64,000 bases of DNA, taken from positions 3,586,953 through 3,650,952 of the forward strand of contig JARUPZ010000035.1 in the NCBI GenBank assembly GCA_031213475.1. Reading direction: 5' to 3'. Positions 22,370 to 33,900 of this stretch are shown in pieces. Source of the DNA: Nereocystis luetkeana (taxonomy: Eukaryota > Sar > Phaeophyceae > Laminariales > Laminariaceae). Within the stretch, counting starts at the first letter, position 1; the number at the start of each line of letters is the position of its first letter. A program made the position numbers and the translations under genes. The notes below the pieces were generated by a model that worked only from the letters and a program-made list of their open reading frames with translations, was not told where the DNA came from and searched no databases.

Positions 22370-22483
22370 TTCCCTCAAGCACCGTTCCAGCAAGCGCCCC
22401 AGTTTCAAGCCATCAGGGAAGGACAGCAGCCCCAACTGCAGCAGCAACAACAACGGCCACCTGCAGGGGAAAGGTTCGTCTAG
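8322..22483 (+). CDS. VHS-UIM-GAT ubiquitin-sorting adaptor (TOM1/STAM class), 5' exon missing
   Basis: Six exons join in phase: 8322-8490, 15045-15137, 16058-16421, 18278-18468, 18606-19455 and 20616-22483 (TAG stop), about 1,178 residues. Exons 1-3 spell most of a VHS domain (LRGLDLTETLMQSCG, then LVADWAEASERM, then FSQAYVNLRRDGVPF). Exon 3 continues into a ubiquitin-interacting motif (EEADLAAAIMASSL). Exons 4-5 hold a GAT-like helical bundle ending in LKAHDDLQTVLRVYEGVL. The tail is Gly/Ser-rich, then Gln-rich, with SNPFG and SNPFD (EH-domain ligands) and TDPF, SDPF, LDPF and VDPF (clathrin-adaptor ligands). Known VHS-GAT proteins bind ubiquitinated cargo on early endosomes. The order VHS-UIM-GAT without FYVE or an evident SH3 lies between STAM and TOM1. 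The first VHS helix should be on an upstream exon that I could not find; intron phase there is 2. The donor after exon 1 (GTTCGT) is weak. Confidence 0.85.
8915..9245 (+). repeat. Degenerate tandem repeat
   Basis: Three diverged units each contain a variant of TTGGTTCGAAGGGATAACCT followed by ACTGT or CCGTAC (about 8935, 9010 and 9172). Short GCAGTAGGTTAT-like inverted segments lie between them. Spacing is irregular. Confidence 0.45.
9846..9975 (+). repeat. Dispersed repeat R1, copy 2
   Basis: This matches 3550-3676 in the same orientation, including CGCCCGTGCCGTAC and AAATCGGACACCATGTCACA. On both sides are short palindromes of the type CAACCCCTTTCGGGGGTTGA (9711-9730) and TCCCTTCGGGAGTTGA (9987-10002), which may be its true borders. 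Confidence 0.6.
11392..11485 (+). mobile_element. Tc1/mariner-type MITE, diverged copy
   Basis: The left end TTGCGGGGGACCATAG follows TA. The interior CCAAATATTGTCAGTAAAAA matches the family. The right terminal repeat has decayed into a C-rich run after GTAGGTCCTATTTAA. Confidence 0.65.
12216..12327 (+). mobile_element. Tc1/mariner-type MITE, full copy
   Basis: A 112 bp copy with both ends present (TTACGGTGGGCCATAG and GGTCCCCCGTAA) and TA on both sides (12214-12215, 12328-12329). It lies in the long intron of the VHS-GAT gene. Confidence 0.8.
14318..14422 (+). mobile_element. Tc1/mariner-type MITE, full copy
   Basis: A 105 bp copy. The right end GGCCCCCCGTAA is followed by TA; the left end is preceded by TA but has one altered terminal base. 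The interior contains CCAAATATTGTTAGTAAAAA, the family's most conserved internal segment. Confidence 0.8.
14683..14770 (+). repeat. (GGTGT)n pentanucleotide array
   Basis: About seventeen near-perfect GGTGT units, followed to about 14940 by looser G- and T-rich repeats. Long apparent reading frames on both strands here, for example poly-(TTPHH), come only from this array. Confidence 0.8.
15138..16057. other. Intron of the VHS-GAT gene with diverged repeats
   Basis: Contains two to three diverged units of about 90 bp at 15170-15390, each with GCGGATAACGCCTCTAGCAT or a variant and ACCTGGGAATTGC. A GCGCCGCTTGTTGTTG-type minisatellite follows at 15800-15925, then a G run at 15939-15950. The splice acceptor AAACAAG at 16051-16057 keeps phase 0. 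Confidence 0.5.
16508..16686 (+). repeat. Dispersed repeat R2, long copy (inverted)
   Basis: After a G run comes ACTCGATGTCATGCATGACC, then GACCCTCGCATCCCTACAAT and a tail matching the 7573-7737 copy in inverted orientation (CACCGACCAGGCAGACATTG). It lies in the intron between the UIM and GAT exons. Confidence 0.55.
17750..18270 (+). repeat. CCCCTA-rich tract (TAGGGG complement)
   Basis: More than 500 bp of irregular CCCCTACCCCTACTCCTGTT-like sequence. The complement is G-rich (TAGGGG), reminiscent of telomere-like repeats and able in principle to form G-quadruplexes. It ends at the acceptor of the GAT exon and acts as an extreme polypyrimidine tract. Confidence 0.7.
18805..18962 (+). repeat. 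GGT/GGC trinucleotide repeat in coding exon
   Basis: A GGT-rich run encoding a poly-glycine linker of about 50 residues between the GAT-like region and the Ser/Gly tail of the VHS-GAT protein. The reading frame is preserved through it. Confidence 0.8.
19691..19797 (+). repeat. Dispersed repeat R2 between G runs
   Basis: ACTCGATCTCATGCACGACC and AGACCCTCGCGTCCCTAAAA match the 16508 copy. It is bracketed by G homopolymers on both sides. Confidence 0.55.
20209..20314 (+). mobile_element. Tc1/mariner-type MITE, best-preserved copy
   Basis: A 106 bp element with near-perfect inverted ends (TTACGGGGGGCCATAG and CTATGGTCCCCCGTAA) and TA on both sides (20207-20208, 20315-20316). It inserted at the edge of a GTA/TAG microsatellite, where TA targets abound. 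No coding capacity. Confidence 0.85.
21525..22460 (+). repeat. CAG-rich segments encoding the poly-Gln tail
   Basis: Several CAG/CAA runs (for example 21528-21552, 22233-22298 and 22336-22368) encode glutamine blocks in the VHS-GAT protein. NPF and DPF motifs sit between the Gln blocks, so the region is probably a flexible scaffold rather than neutral filler. Confidence 0.75.
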
Positions 22484-22709
22484 GACACCCATCCATCGAT
22501 TTGTCGATCGAGGCACGCCAGGAACGCAGGGGGACCGGACGCGCAACCGCCCGCTCGGTTTTTTTTTTTTCAATTCAGCGTGGCACGGCTTGTTCGGAAG
22601 GAAGGCCGTGCTTCATGCTCGCATCTCATAGTCATCGTACCGTGTTTTCGGACGCTGTTTTTTTTTTGTCTCCCTAAGTTTTGGGTGCAAACGTTGAATG
22701 AATGATGTA

Positions 22710-23340
22710 GGTCACTGCCATGGCGCTTGCGAGCTACCGAAGCAGTTGATACCCGCCGCCGTGCGCTCGCTGGCTATTTAGAATCGACGTGGAAATGGAG
22801 GATCAGCATTGTGTGCTCTCAGCTCAACTTTGAAGTAGATCATCATGGCGCTTGGGAGCTAGCGAGGCAACTCGACGATTGTCAGGATGCACTGCTACTA
22901 CTGCTGTAGCATTTTTACAGGAAATAAGTCGAGAGTAGTCGTCTTGAAAGTGAAGTCGACGAGACCTCTCCGAGAATCGTCGGCATGAGTGCGTGCGTGT
23001 GCTTGCCAAAAACGTGGAAAACCGACGATCGCCACCATCGTGGGCGTCAGATCAAAGTAGAATGGAGTAGATAATCATGTAGAGCTTGCAAGCGAAGGAT
23101 ACAGGCACTCGGGAATCGTCAGCATGAATTAAAGCTTCCAAATTTACCAAGGAAATCGAGAATCGTCATCTTGGAAGTCAACGAGGCAATCGATTAGTCG
23201 TCACCATGCGCTCGTAAGCCAGCGAATGAGGCAACGGGATCATCGTCACGTTGCGGTTTCAGGTCAACGCTGGATCGCATCATGGAATTTGCGAGCGAAC
23301 GAAGAGTTCGGAAAGAAGACATCATGAGCTTGCAAGCTTT
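22710..23340 (+). repeat. Strongly diverged tandem repeat
   Basis: Roughly five units with a period near 125 bp share a pattern like CATGGCGCTTGCGAGC followed by AGCGAGGCAA and CGACGATTGTC (about 22718, 22842, 23074, 23203 and 23277). Divergence is high, so the array is old. Confidence 0.5.
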
Positions 23341-25374
23341 CTTTTGTCCCTTCCTTTGTTTCTCATGAGCCGTGGATTCTCGCTGCGGAAACGGCGATCG
23401 CCCAGGAAAAATGCTTCGAGTCGGTTGGACACACCAGGGTAGATCATACCTGGTGTACCACAAGCCCCCTTTGTCTGCGCGCGCTGCCATCCCGGAATGT
23501 ATTTGCGGATGGGTGGCTTTCGTTTCACTGTGTTTTTTTGCTCTGTGGTTTGTGGTTTGATTGTGCGTCGGAGACTCCATGGGGCGGTGGATTGGTTGGC
23601 GTGAGAGAGGGGGGGTGGGCTGCCGCGGGCAATGAGTAATATGGGAGCCGACCGTTTTACTTTAGTTTGATTGTGCAAATAGGTGTTCCGTCCTGTACCC
23701 TCGCGGAGTCGACCCCCCCCCTTCTCTCCCTTCCTCTTTTCCGTCGACGGGCTCTTGTGCGTTTTACCGTCGTTTCGATGGTGATGATGTTTGTTTGTTG
23801 TTGGCGCTATATGCTGTCGGGAGCCGTAGAAGACCGTGATAGGCTCTGCCCCCCCTTTGCTTTTGCTTTGCGTGTTTGGTGGTGTCGCAATCACTCGTGA
23901 CGACTTGCCTGTCTGCATGAACGGGAGGGGGGAGAGGGGGTGTTGCCGTGCAACGCTTCAAGCGTTAGTCGGGGGGGGGGGGGAGGGGGGGGGGGGGGGG
24001 GGGTTCGTTCTATTAATGTAGTTGCACAATGTATAGTTTCAACGCGCCTGCACGCATAGCTTGTTTTGTTCTGGTCCAAGTTTATTATGTGGAAAAAGAG
24101 ATAGATAATGTTGTCATAGCCAAATAATTTTTGTTTCTTTTTCTTTTGTGGTTTTAAGAAGACTAGCGGTACGGTCACGGCTCCGCCCGTGGCGCTAGTT
24201 TTGAGAAGATACAGAAGTCTACAGCGCTGGTTGGGAGGTTGTGTGTTACATACGAGGTTTGGTTAGTTCTTTTCGGCGGGGAGAGGAGGGGGGGGGGGGG
24301 GTAGCGTTCTCCGTATGTTCTGTCGCAATGTTCTCCGTATCTTTTTGTCGGACCTTGCTACGTAGCTTCTGTGGAAACGTTCTCCGCGTTTTCTGCCAAC
24401 ACATTTTTCTATTTGGTTTCGGCGTCCAGGCGCAAGCACACGCACCCCCCCCAAAGACAGACACAACAAGAAGGGCGGGTTTTATAGTTTATTGCAGATC
24501 AAGAACTATTTCTGTTCGGCTTGATGCGTCGGGTAAAACCGTCTGGATAAACTAAGATACGGTGGGTTGGGCCGTCTGCATACGCAAGACATGTTCGGGG
24601 ACTCGTGACGTCCGGTGTGGATACGGCGGGACGATCAGGAGGGCTGTGATTCCGCTGCTGCTGCTGCTGCGCTAAACCTTCCACGTTGCTAGCACCAGAT
24701 ATTTGTATATTCTCTTCCTTCATTTTGTTTTGTGTACAGAGGCAGTAAAATATCTTTGACGATGGCGTGGTGTGTGGTAAAACGTTCCTCGTGGTAACTG
24801 CCACGGACGGCAAGACACGACATATTTCGGATTGGTAGATAGCTTGAAGGAGCAGGGTTAGGATTGGCCGAAAGCCCCTGGATGACGTCACTGCAGTTCT
24901 CTGATTCGCCGACGTTTTACGAAAGAAAGTGGGAGGACGTATCGGGATCGTAGGGAAGCTGGTTCGGTGCTGGTACTATCGTACACCGGACAAACAGACA
25001 GATGTCGCAGAGAGTTTTTTCAGGGCTTTTTTGTTTTTGCTTTTCGACCATTCCAGAAAATCTGAAAATTGGTGTTTCGTATGTAGTCGCAGTGGGAACC
25101 CAACTGTTTAACAGCAGTAAGTAGTACGAAAAATCGTCGAAACGCAAGCGAAATATGGCGCGCTCGGATCGTCAGTAGAGCCTACAACTCATTCGACGCT
25201 ATGGCTGAGGTGCACTGTGCAAGAGACAGGGACTAGCGCCACCTAACGGTTGATTCGTTTTGATTGGCTTGGGGTTAGGGCTTGTTACTCTTCGTCTCGT
25301 ACACAGTGCTCCTCAACTACTTTCTCGAAACAGGTAACTACCCCCTCCGGATCGCAAGTGCTTGCTGTTGAGTA

Positions 25375-25570
25375 GTCGGTCGGTTGGTCAATTTGGTCGG
25401 TCGGTCCGGTCGTCGGTCGGTTTGGTTGGTCGGTCTGGTCGAACGGTCCGGTCGGTCTGGTCGGTTTGGTTGGTCGGTCTGGTCCTCGGTTGGTCGGTTT
25501 GGTCGAGATCCGGTTGGTCTTTTTGGTGGGTCGGTTAGTTGGTCCGATTGTCAATTCGGTGCGGTTGGTA
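25375..25570 (+). repeat. GGTCGGT/TTGGT minisatellite
   Basis: A simple array of GGTCGGT, CTGGT and TTGGT words about 195 bp long. On the minus strand it creates a spurious frame rich in Pro, Thr, Asp and Arg. Confidence 0.7.
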
Positions 25571-26437
25571 GCTGTCCGGTCCTTTGACTTACCCCCCCGC
25601 CTGTTTTCATTTGCCGCCCGTCTGCCTGCCTGCCTACCCTGCACTTGTCTTTGTATTTTGGTACGATAAGCTTGGAGCAAAACCATTTTTGTGTTTTGGT
25701 ACGATAACTCGAAGCAAACCAACCAATCGTCGAAGGACACGCCATCGTCCGCTGTGACAGAAAAACACATATATTTCCCCGTTTTTTTTTCGCTTCTGCC
25801 TAGAGCCCAAAGGTCCGCGTCGCTGTCTCCTGTTCGTATTCTTGTTGTTCGCGTGTAGCCTGTAGTATTATACTTTATTTTGATGGGTTAGTGCGTATAG
25901 CGACCAGTCGGGCCTAATAGCGACCAGTCGGGACTAATACTATCGGTGCGGTACGATCACCGGCGGTGTCATTGGCGCAACGGTGACTGAAGGTAAATGG
26001 GTGGATGACTTGTGTGCATGCGTGCATTTTGTGTGGCCGGCTTCTGGGAGTTTTGACTTTTGCGGAGTGCGTGGAAGAAAAAATGTTGTGCAGTATAGTA
26101 GGGGGTGAAGCTTTCGTGAACGATGGGGGAAGCAACTGCGCGAGATCGAAGCGCGGAAGGAGAGCGGAAAGAAGTGAGAGAATGGTGTTTGGTGCCGGCA
26201 GTTTTCCTATTCGAGCGCGGAAGGAGCGGAAAGAAGATAAACAAAGCTGTTTGGGTGTACGTACAGAACACAGCGTCAAGTCTTTATTTCAGGCATTTCA
26301 GGTGCGGCGAGGCGATCGTCAGGTTGGCGATGTTTTCGTCTTTTAAAATCTGTTCTGTTTCAGTTTGTTTTGTTTGATCTCCTTCCTCGTCGTACGCCTG
26401 ATAGACACCAAGAAAAAGGTAAACACTGTGGTGAGAT

Positions 26438-26813
26438 GGCGTCGTGGGTTAATTCGTATTTAGTGTGGGATCAATGAGGCCACCTGCTGTGACCAGCCGG
26501 AGACTCACCCGAGGTTACTAGCCCCGCGTTGATCCTTCGGCAATCAACGGGGCACCTCGTCGCAGAGAGTAGGCACCCCGGTAAAATAAGCACTAACAAA
26601 ACTGACGTCGTTGTCGACGGTATACCTGGCTACGAACGATGGGCGGGCGGGATGGTCTGTTTTCCCTCGCCTCTTTCTACTTTGCCATGCTGGTGTCGAG
26701 CGGCGGTGTCGTCCTCGGAGTGGGCTTTAACCTGCATCCCAGTACAACAACGAGGCTTTCCCGAAGAGGGGTTCGCCCTGCTGGCGTCCCCTCTTTTCCT
26801 CCTTTGAGATTAC
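26438..26813 (+). repeat. Tandemly duplicated unit, copy A
   Basis: It starts GCGTCGTGGGTTAATTCGTA and ends CTCTTTTCCTCCTTTGAGAT. The same start and end occur in copy B. The final 75 bp, with a GC-rich hairpin at 26764-26795, is nearly identical between copies, while the middle is unrelated. Confidence 0.6.
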
Positions 26814-26825
26814 AGCAGTAACATT

Positions 26826-27249
26826 GCGTCGTAGGTTAATTCGTACCTGGTATATAGTTTGGGATATAAATGAGGCCTCTCTGCCGCGGCATGATATCAC
26901 ACCCATGCTTTGTTGACTCTTGCCTTATATCAGTGTCGTCGCTTGTTCGTCTCGTATCCTTTATCCGGGTTCCGTTCCTTAACCATTATCTCAAAACGTA
27001 TAGCCTACGTCCTTCAAGGGTTCTGCTATCGTCGGTTGTCCCGTGGGAAAGCCGCGTATGATTTCCCGAACCCCTCCGACAGTGGTAAAGCATCTGCCTG
27101 GATGAAAGCCGTGTCGCGCGAACGGTTCGTACCGTTGGACGCCGACGCGGATGCTGAGCTTTAACCACTGCCTCTCAGTACAACAACGAGGCTTTCCCGA
27201 AGAGGGGTTCGCCCTGCTGGCGTCCCCTCTCTTCCTCCTTTGTGACTAC
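26826..27249 (+). repeat. Tandemly duplicated unit, copy B
   Basis: It starts GCGTCGTAGGTTAATTCGTA and ends CTCTTCCTCCTTTGTGACT. It contains a GTACCTGGTAT motif near its start that copy A lacks. The hairpin GAGGGG...CCCCTC (27200-27230) is conserved. Confidence 0.6.
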
Positions 27250-27927
27250 TACCTGGTACCTCGGATATCAAATACAGATACTATCAATAGTAAATATACG
27301 TACATGACTGATACCAGATACCGGGTATACTCGCTCAAGATGAGATGAGTGAGGAGGCAGGGTTTTGCGTTCTTATAACAAGTTGATGACCGATCAATGT
27401 CGCCTCCAGATGTAGACGAGGTATATTATAGCGCGATTCGAGAGCACTGCGGCACGTACGTGGGTAGCTTTGGTGAAGGGGAACGGTCAGGCAGGGGGTC
27501 AACCCGTCGCCTCCTACCATACCCCCCACTTTCCTGGGTTGGGTCCTCTTTTTAGATTGGCGGAGAGTAAAAAAAATTGTGTCCGTCCGCACGCTTGTCC
27601 GTAAAAAAAAACTTGATCAAGTGAAAGCGTGGTACATCGCACGGTCACCAACTTCTGGAATATACACTGCAGACACTTTATTCGACAGTAGCTCAAGGCG
27701 TGCGTAAATAAAGTACGTATCATATCAGGTACTACCTGGTACATCAAAACGAACGCTCTTTGTTACTTCTCCTTTGCTCCTCGGCCTCCCTCACTATATA
27801 AAACAGAACAAAAAACCCCTAGGAAAGAGAGCGCGGGTTCAGCCTTGCAAAAAAATCGCGCCCGGAAAAGTGCCTTGATTTGTCCTGTCGCATACATTTG
27901 GTCCCTCCACACAAAACGCAACGACTT

Positions 27928-30900
27928 CTACCCGTACCCACTCGCACTGTCGGCGACGCATTCCACGACGGCGTGTTCACGGACGCGGGGAGGGAATGCG
28001 AGGGGCAGCTTCACGGCCGACTGCCCCCAATCAACCTCGTAAGCTGTGGGACATCCCGGGGGCGGGGTTCCCATCCTCGGCGCGAGAGCATGCGCCAACG
28101 CACAACCCTCTCCCTTTGTCTCCCCCGCCCCGACTGGATACCCCCCCGATTTCGACGGACTAATGGTAGAACTTCGGGATGGCGATGATGACGATGATGA
28201 TGATGATGTTGTCACCTCAACGACGGGTGAGGATGGTGTTGGTGCTGGTGGTGATGATGTCGGTGGTATTGGCTGCGATGTCGGCGGCGGCAGTGGTGTA
28301 AATGGCGGCAGTGGTGGTGGTGGCGGCGGCGGCGGCGACGCAAGGTTAAGCTCGTGTAGTATTCTCGCTGCTACCGGCGAGATAGAGAGCTCGTCGTTGT
28401 TATCGTCATTAAGGTTGGAGTTGAGAAGCCCGGCGACCTTGTCCATCCAGAGTCGCAACCTGGCGGCACGCAGGGCGCACAAGCGAACGCGGGCAAATGA
28501 GGCCCGCGCCGCTGACTGCACCGTTACCACCGCGCGGCGGAAGGCTAGGTGGCGGCGCCATCGATGCCGTGCTCTTGTGCGATCTAGGAGCCACCGCCCA
28601 AGCTTTGAGAACAACGTACGAGAAAGGCAGAAATACAAAGGGACGGAGGCAGCATGATCGCCTCTGTGATGACTTGCGGCTCTGTAACGGCTTGCGAACA
28701 GTTTATGATGTATATCTATGAGTAACAATAGATTGAAAAGCAACAACAATGCGCCGGACTGCGTCTGACCGCGCGGGGGGGGGCAAAGCTCTCACCAGGG
28801 CGGAAGCCCAGTCACGCAGGTACTGCCGGTGTCGGAAATCTCGGTAAGCGTGTTGGATTATCCTTGCACAGGGGGCGTACTTCAGTTTCGCGGTGGTACC
28901 CTCGTCCCAACCAGAAAGCCGCGTCGGTATTGTCGCACCTGTTGAGGTCTCTACCCGCTCTGCCCCCGCCTCAGCTCGCCCGCCGGCCGAGGCCGTAGCG
29001 CGGGACAAACCATCCCGAATTTCGGCCAGCCAGGCTGGTGGGCGGTTGAAAAATGTGTCCCGCCGTCCGGGCGCCGCCGGAGCGCTGCTCGGGCGGCGGC
29101 GACGACGCCATCTGCCGTCCTCGTCGCTTTGAAGGGTTCCGCCGCAGGTGGTGCAGAGGTACAGAACTTCGGGAACTGGTTCATTTAAATCGTGCGTGTT
29201 CAGGGAGAAGAATATTGACCGGGGTCGGTACTGCTGCTGGAGCTGTATAGTGTCTGTGGCTTGGGCGAGGGGGGGCGGGGGGCTGACTGGCAGCTCGGCT
29301 GGCCAGTCGACACATCTAGACGATCCTAGTTGTGTGACCACTGGGCCGGAATTTCAGGTAAAGGAGAACATGTGAGAACGTCATCGTCATTATTTGATAC
29401 CACAGCACTATCCATATCTCTCAATGGCATGGTCATGCATATTGACTCGTTAGGCGCATTTGTCTCCGTGGACTGGCTGTCTGGGCTCCTACTTTCATAG
29501 CAGTCGTAATAATTCCTGGAATACTTCGCTACCCCGTGCCACGTACCAGGTTTGGGCTACGTATAGACCTGATAGTGCTCGCCAGCTATCATCGACAGGT
29601 TCATTATGTGTCAAGGCGCAACTAACCGAGCTACTCAGAGCAATTGTTTCAACCGTCTACTCGTCTCGGGATGAGCCTTGCACCACTCTCCCTCCTACCA
29701 CACAAACGGGGGAATCGTTTTGTTTTACGTCAGCAAGGTAAGCCATACGTATAACAACTAAATACATTGTGCGTCGTGATAAGCCGCGGTGACCAGAGAG
29801 AGGTGGACCCGTCATTGCAGTTTAACCTTTTTGCTAATAATCGTACTGAAACCAACCGGCACCAATTCGAAGTATTTTTGTTACCCAAAACATGGGCCCG
29901 GCTCTAAAGGTGTTATGAAACTGAGATATGAGTTACCCGCGCGAATGCTAGTTTAAGAAATACCTTGAGCTGATTCCGGCAGCCGCGAGTCCACTGCTTC
30001 GACGAGGTACTTCACGCCGCACGTCGCGCACCCGAGGTACACCTGGCTGTCTTCCATGAAAAACTGCTCCGCCGTGGGTAGCGTTTCGTCGAGTGCAGTC
30101 CCAGATGTCGCGGCTGCCACCGTGTCGTCTTCGCCCCAAGTGGTGAGGGTCGTACGAGTCGTAGCTTCTAGAGCTGACCAAGGGCGTGCCGTGTTGTCTT
30201 TACCCTTGCAAGCCGCTGCCGCCGTGGGTACCAGTGCCTTTGACCGCGCATCGCCGGCTTGATGTTTCCCTGCACATCTGACCGCAGCCCCCGCAGTGGA
30301 CGACGCCGGTGAAACAAGTTCCGCCGCATCATTTCTTCCGTGTGCTCCCTTCGTCAACCTTGACGATGGGGAGCGAGCATCGACCGCTTCCCCATCACCG
30401 CCGGCACAAAAACGCTTGGTGGAGTATTTTGAGCTATCAGAAGAAGCCGAGGTTATGGCGTCGTTTGAACTCCCCGTGTATACCACCCAAGGCTGATGTG
30501 CCCCTTTTTTTTGTTCGTTGTCGAGACCAGGAGGGCTGACCTCCCCGTCTGTCGCGGCTTCGGACGTTGCCACGCCGCTCTCTGTCAGCACAATTGGCGT
30601 CTCCAAGCTCGTTTCTTCAGACCCTCTCCTAACCCTTACTGTCATCATGCCCGAGGGAGGTGAGGGACCAGCCGCATTAAGCTGTGACGGCGCCGGTTCT
30701 CCCGCAGCCTTGTCCGACGTATCACTACATCCATCACTATCGGTGATGGCGGCGGTGGTGGCTACAAGTCCTTTCCACAATCTATTGGCTGCGTGCGGAG
30801 GATTGGGTACTGACCAGTCTTCCCTGCGGGGACTACCTTTGTCTGGCTGCTGCTCTTCGGACCAGGCACCGAGGGGTTTTGGGTCACCACGAGATGGGTT

Positions 30901-33900
30901 AGGCGTGTTTTCTGGCGTCACACTCCCCTTTGTCGCTGGGACAGACAGCGTCTGGGTACCGCTCCTACCAGGAATCACCGAGGACAGAGGAGGAAGAGCA
31001 GGAGGCGTCTCCTTCGTCTTGCGTCGTTGCTGGTCGATTTTCGGTGCCCGGTGACGACGCCACGCTCTTTGAATTCGGGAGGCTGCCGCATCGCGCCTTC
31101 CCGTCTGCTTCTTTTTCTCGATCAACTCCGTTCGAGACCTTCGCTCCCTGACCTGCCGACGCCGCCGAAAGGTCGTCTGAACGCTGATTATCGCGCGAAT
31201 AATTTTCGACTCGCGTTGCTGTTCTCGGAGTCCTTCGGCTTGCGCCAATCTGCGATGTTCCTGGAAGACAAAAACGGACGCACTTATTCAAAATAAATCG
31301 AATGAATCAGTACACGACACATTTTAAGCGTATGAAACGTGTATGCCGACCCAGGGTGGGTTTCTGATTTGGGGGCGGGGCACGTTCTATTCTGTCTTCA
31401 GTGTAACAGCTCCCGGATTTCTGAATCCATGTTGTCTTGGTTGATGTTCTGTGCTGTTCAGGGTATTCATTGTGAGATATGTATATAGCAACACATATTT
31501 TTGTTCAGCGCCAGGAAAGAGGAAGTTATATGCACTTGGACAGGCGCCACCGAGGATAAAAAGAGAGGGTATAAACCAATAGTTTCAAGGTTACTCGTGT
31601 CAACGATGAAGTCGCAACGACACAAATTTCGCTCTCCTTTTTTGTTATAAACCTGCAGTCACAGCAGAAGTGTGTGCTACCTACAGTACATTGTTGTAGG
31701 TATCGAGAAATTTCATGTGTCGCAAGGTTCCGCTTCCATTACACAAAAAGGCGACAGCTCTTGATAGCTAGTGTGCGTTCTTTGAACGGTTTATTATTGT
31801 AGATGCCGAGCAAACTTTGGGTGGCACGGTACCATCTCCATGAGGAGGGCGGATAGCTTGCGATAACCTACGATAGCTTGCAGCAGCTCGCAAGAGCTCG
31901 CGATAGATTGCTACAGTGCCCACTCGCCTGTGCCGCGCGAACTTTCCTCTGCACCGAAACCACCACTTCCAGCCCCCGCCGTTGCTCCTCCCGCTCAATC
32001 TCTTCCTGCTCCACTCTCATCCTAACCTCTTCACGGTTAAGCCTCTCTTGTGCCTCGCGGTTAAGCCTCTTCCTGCGTTCGATACGCTTAGCGTGGTCCC
32101 TATTTTCCCTCAGAGTCACCACCCGCCGCCTCGCCGCGCGCGATAACCACCCACACTGCAGCGTCAAGGCCGCCTTCTGCCTACACTCGTCGAGCTTTAC
32201 CCTGCGTATTTTTTGGGCCGACCACATTCTGGCGGCGCCTTGAATGCGGGCGGCGAACGTCTCTTCCCTCCTTAGCTCCGTGACGCGCGCGACCGACGCC
32301 CAGGTGTAGCTCCTGACGATGGCCTTGCAGGCGTCGTTGATAAGTCGTCGGCGCCTAGCCGGAGTTGAGCACGGGTCGTTTCTCCAGTCGCGCGTCAACT
32401 CTCCGAGGCTCCGTTTGCTGTTAACTCGCTGCTCCTTCGTGCGCGACCCGGTGGGGACGAACTCTATGTAGCGGTTTTTCAGCCCCAAGACGTGATCCCT
32501 GTCGAACAGGGTGAGCTCGCAACGGCTCCCGACGAAGCGAAGGGCGAGCGCCTGCTCCGGGGATATCAGGCGCCGCGACCCGCCAGAAAATATTTTCGCG
32601 GTTGAATCTGGCGCGCGGGGTGCTGGAGCAGTTCTCCCGGAATCGCCAGCACGAGAAGTGCCACCGTTGGAGAACGACGTCGACGAGTTTGACCTTAAAA
32701 ATTGTAGGCCATCGTCCGATGCGGGGGAACGGTAACTATTCGACGTTTCTGTGTTGATGGCCTTTGCAATGGAACTGGATATGGCTTCTGGAAAACGTTC
32801 GAAAGCGGCAAACCTGTCGAGCGTTTCATGGGTGGTGACATCCTCTGGCTTGGCCTTAGGGCTAGGGTTGCGACGAGCTCCTACTACCGCTTGCGACGGG
32901 GCTACTACCCGGGCGAGCGTAAGCACCCTCGGTTGCGACGCGGCGGCCTGCACTACTCGCATCACTTCGTCCTGGTCCATGCCGCCCACGCTCTTTCGGC
33001 TGACTTCGACGAGCAGCATGCCGGGGGCCACGCCTCCGTGTTTTGCCGCCAGGGACCCCTCAATCACGGCTAGGACACTCAACCCCGCTGTACTCGGCGT
33101 CTCCGTCCACTGGAATGCGATTCCTGCCGATTGCCCCGGTTGCACGAAGATGTCTGCCGCGTCGATCCACTCTGCCCCGGGTCGATAAGAGTCCGCTTGG
33201 ACTGATGATGGTGCTGATGATGATGGTGATGATGACTCTATCACAGGCCGATGAGGGTTTGCTTGGAATGATGAGGATGATGCTGAGGATGATGATAACG
33301 ATGATAATGATGTTCTCACTGCTGTATGCGGAGTGCTGCGAGCTCTTGCCCCTGTTGGGGTTTCCCTGAGACTTGCTTCCGTTACGGAGAGGAATTGTTG
33401 CAGCGGGGACTCGAGCCGGGTTCGTTGTTCCGTACGCCCCCCCAGCGGCGGCAAATGCGGTCCTATAGGATGCGGGGCCGAGCGAAAGAACAGTCGTTCC
33501 AAGTGTTGTCCTGTTGTATGAGGAATACGTACTAAGCAAACAGAAGCCTTACCCGTACCGTAGGTCTAGGCTTTGAAAAGGTGGTAGTGGCGCTGCCTAT
33601 ATGCATGTTCTGCGTGTGCAAACTATTCATGAGAACTACCATGATAGATGATATATTAGCAGAGGCGGGCAGATAACTGCCTACCGAAGTGGCTGAGGAT
33701 GTAGGCAAATCGAGGTAGTAAATGCGACAGTACTGTCGAAAGGCGTCTGGAGGCATTTCCGTGGTTGCGTCACACGTTGAGCGGACATAGAACAAAAAGG
33801 CCCTATACCCTTCACCCTACACCCCTACCGGTGCATCCTACAGAGAGCATGAAGTATAAATGGGCTGAAAGCGCCAGTGAGCTCCGTATCCATCCCGCTT

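Larger units (their letters stand above)
22484..27927. other. Convergent intergenic region, no gene seen
   Basis: This 5.4 kb spacer separates the 3' ends of the VHS-GAT gene (plus) and the PDZ-IQ gene (minus). It holds a degenerate tandem repeat (22710-23340), G runs of about 30 at 23971-24003 and 14 at 24287-24301, a GGTCGGT array and a duplicated unit at 26438-27249. The small open frames have repeat-driven or unremarkable composition. Confidence 0.5.

Noticed and set aside
21914-22573. Minus-strand Leu-rich frame resembling membrane segments
   Set aside because: Antisense of CAG repeats, which gives poly-Leu in one frame; not a membrane protein.
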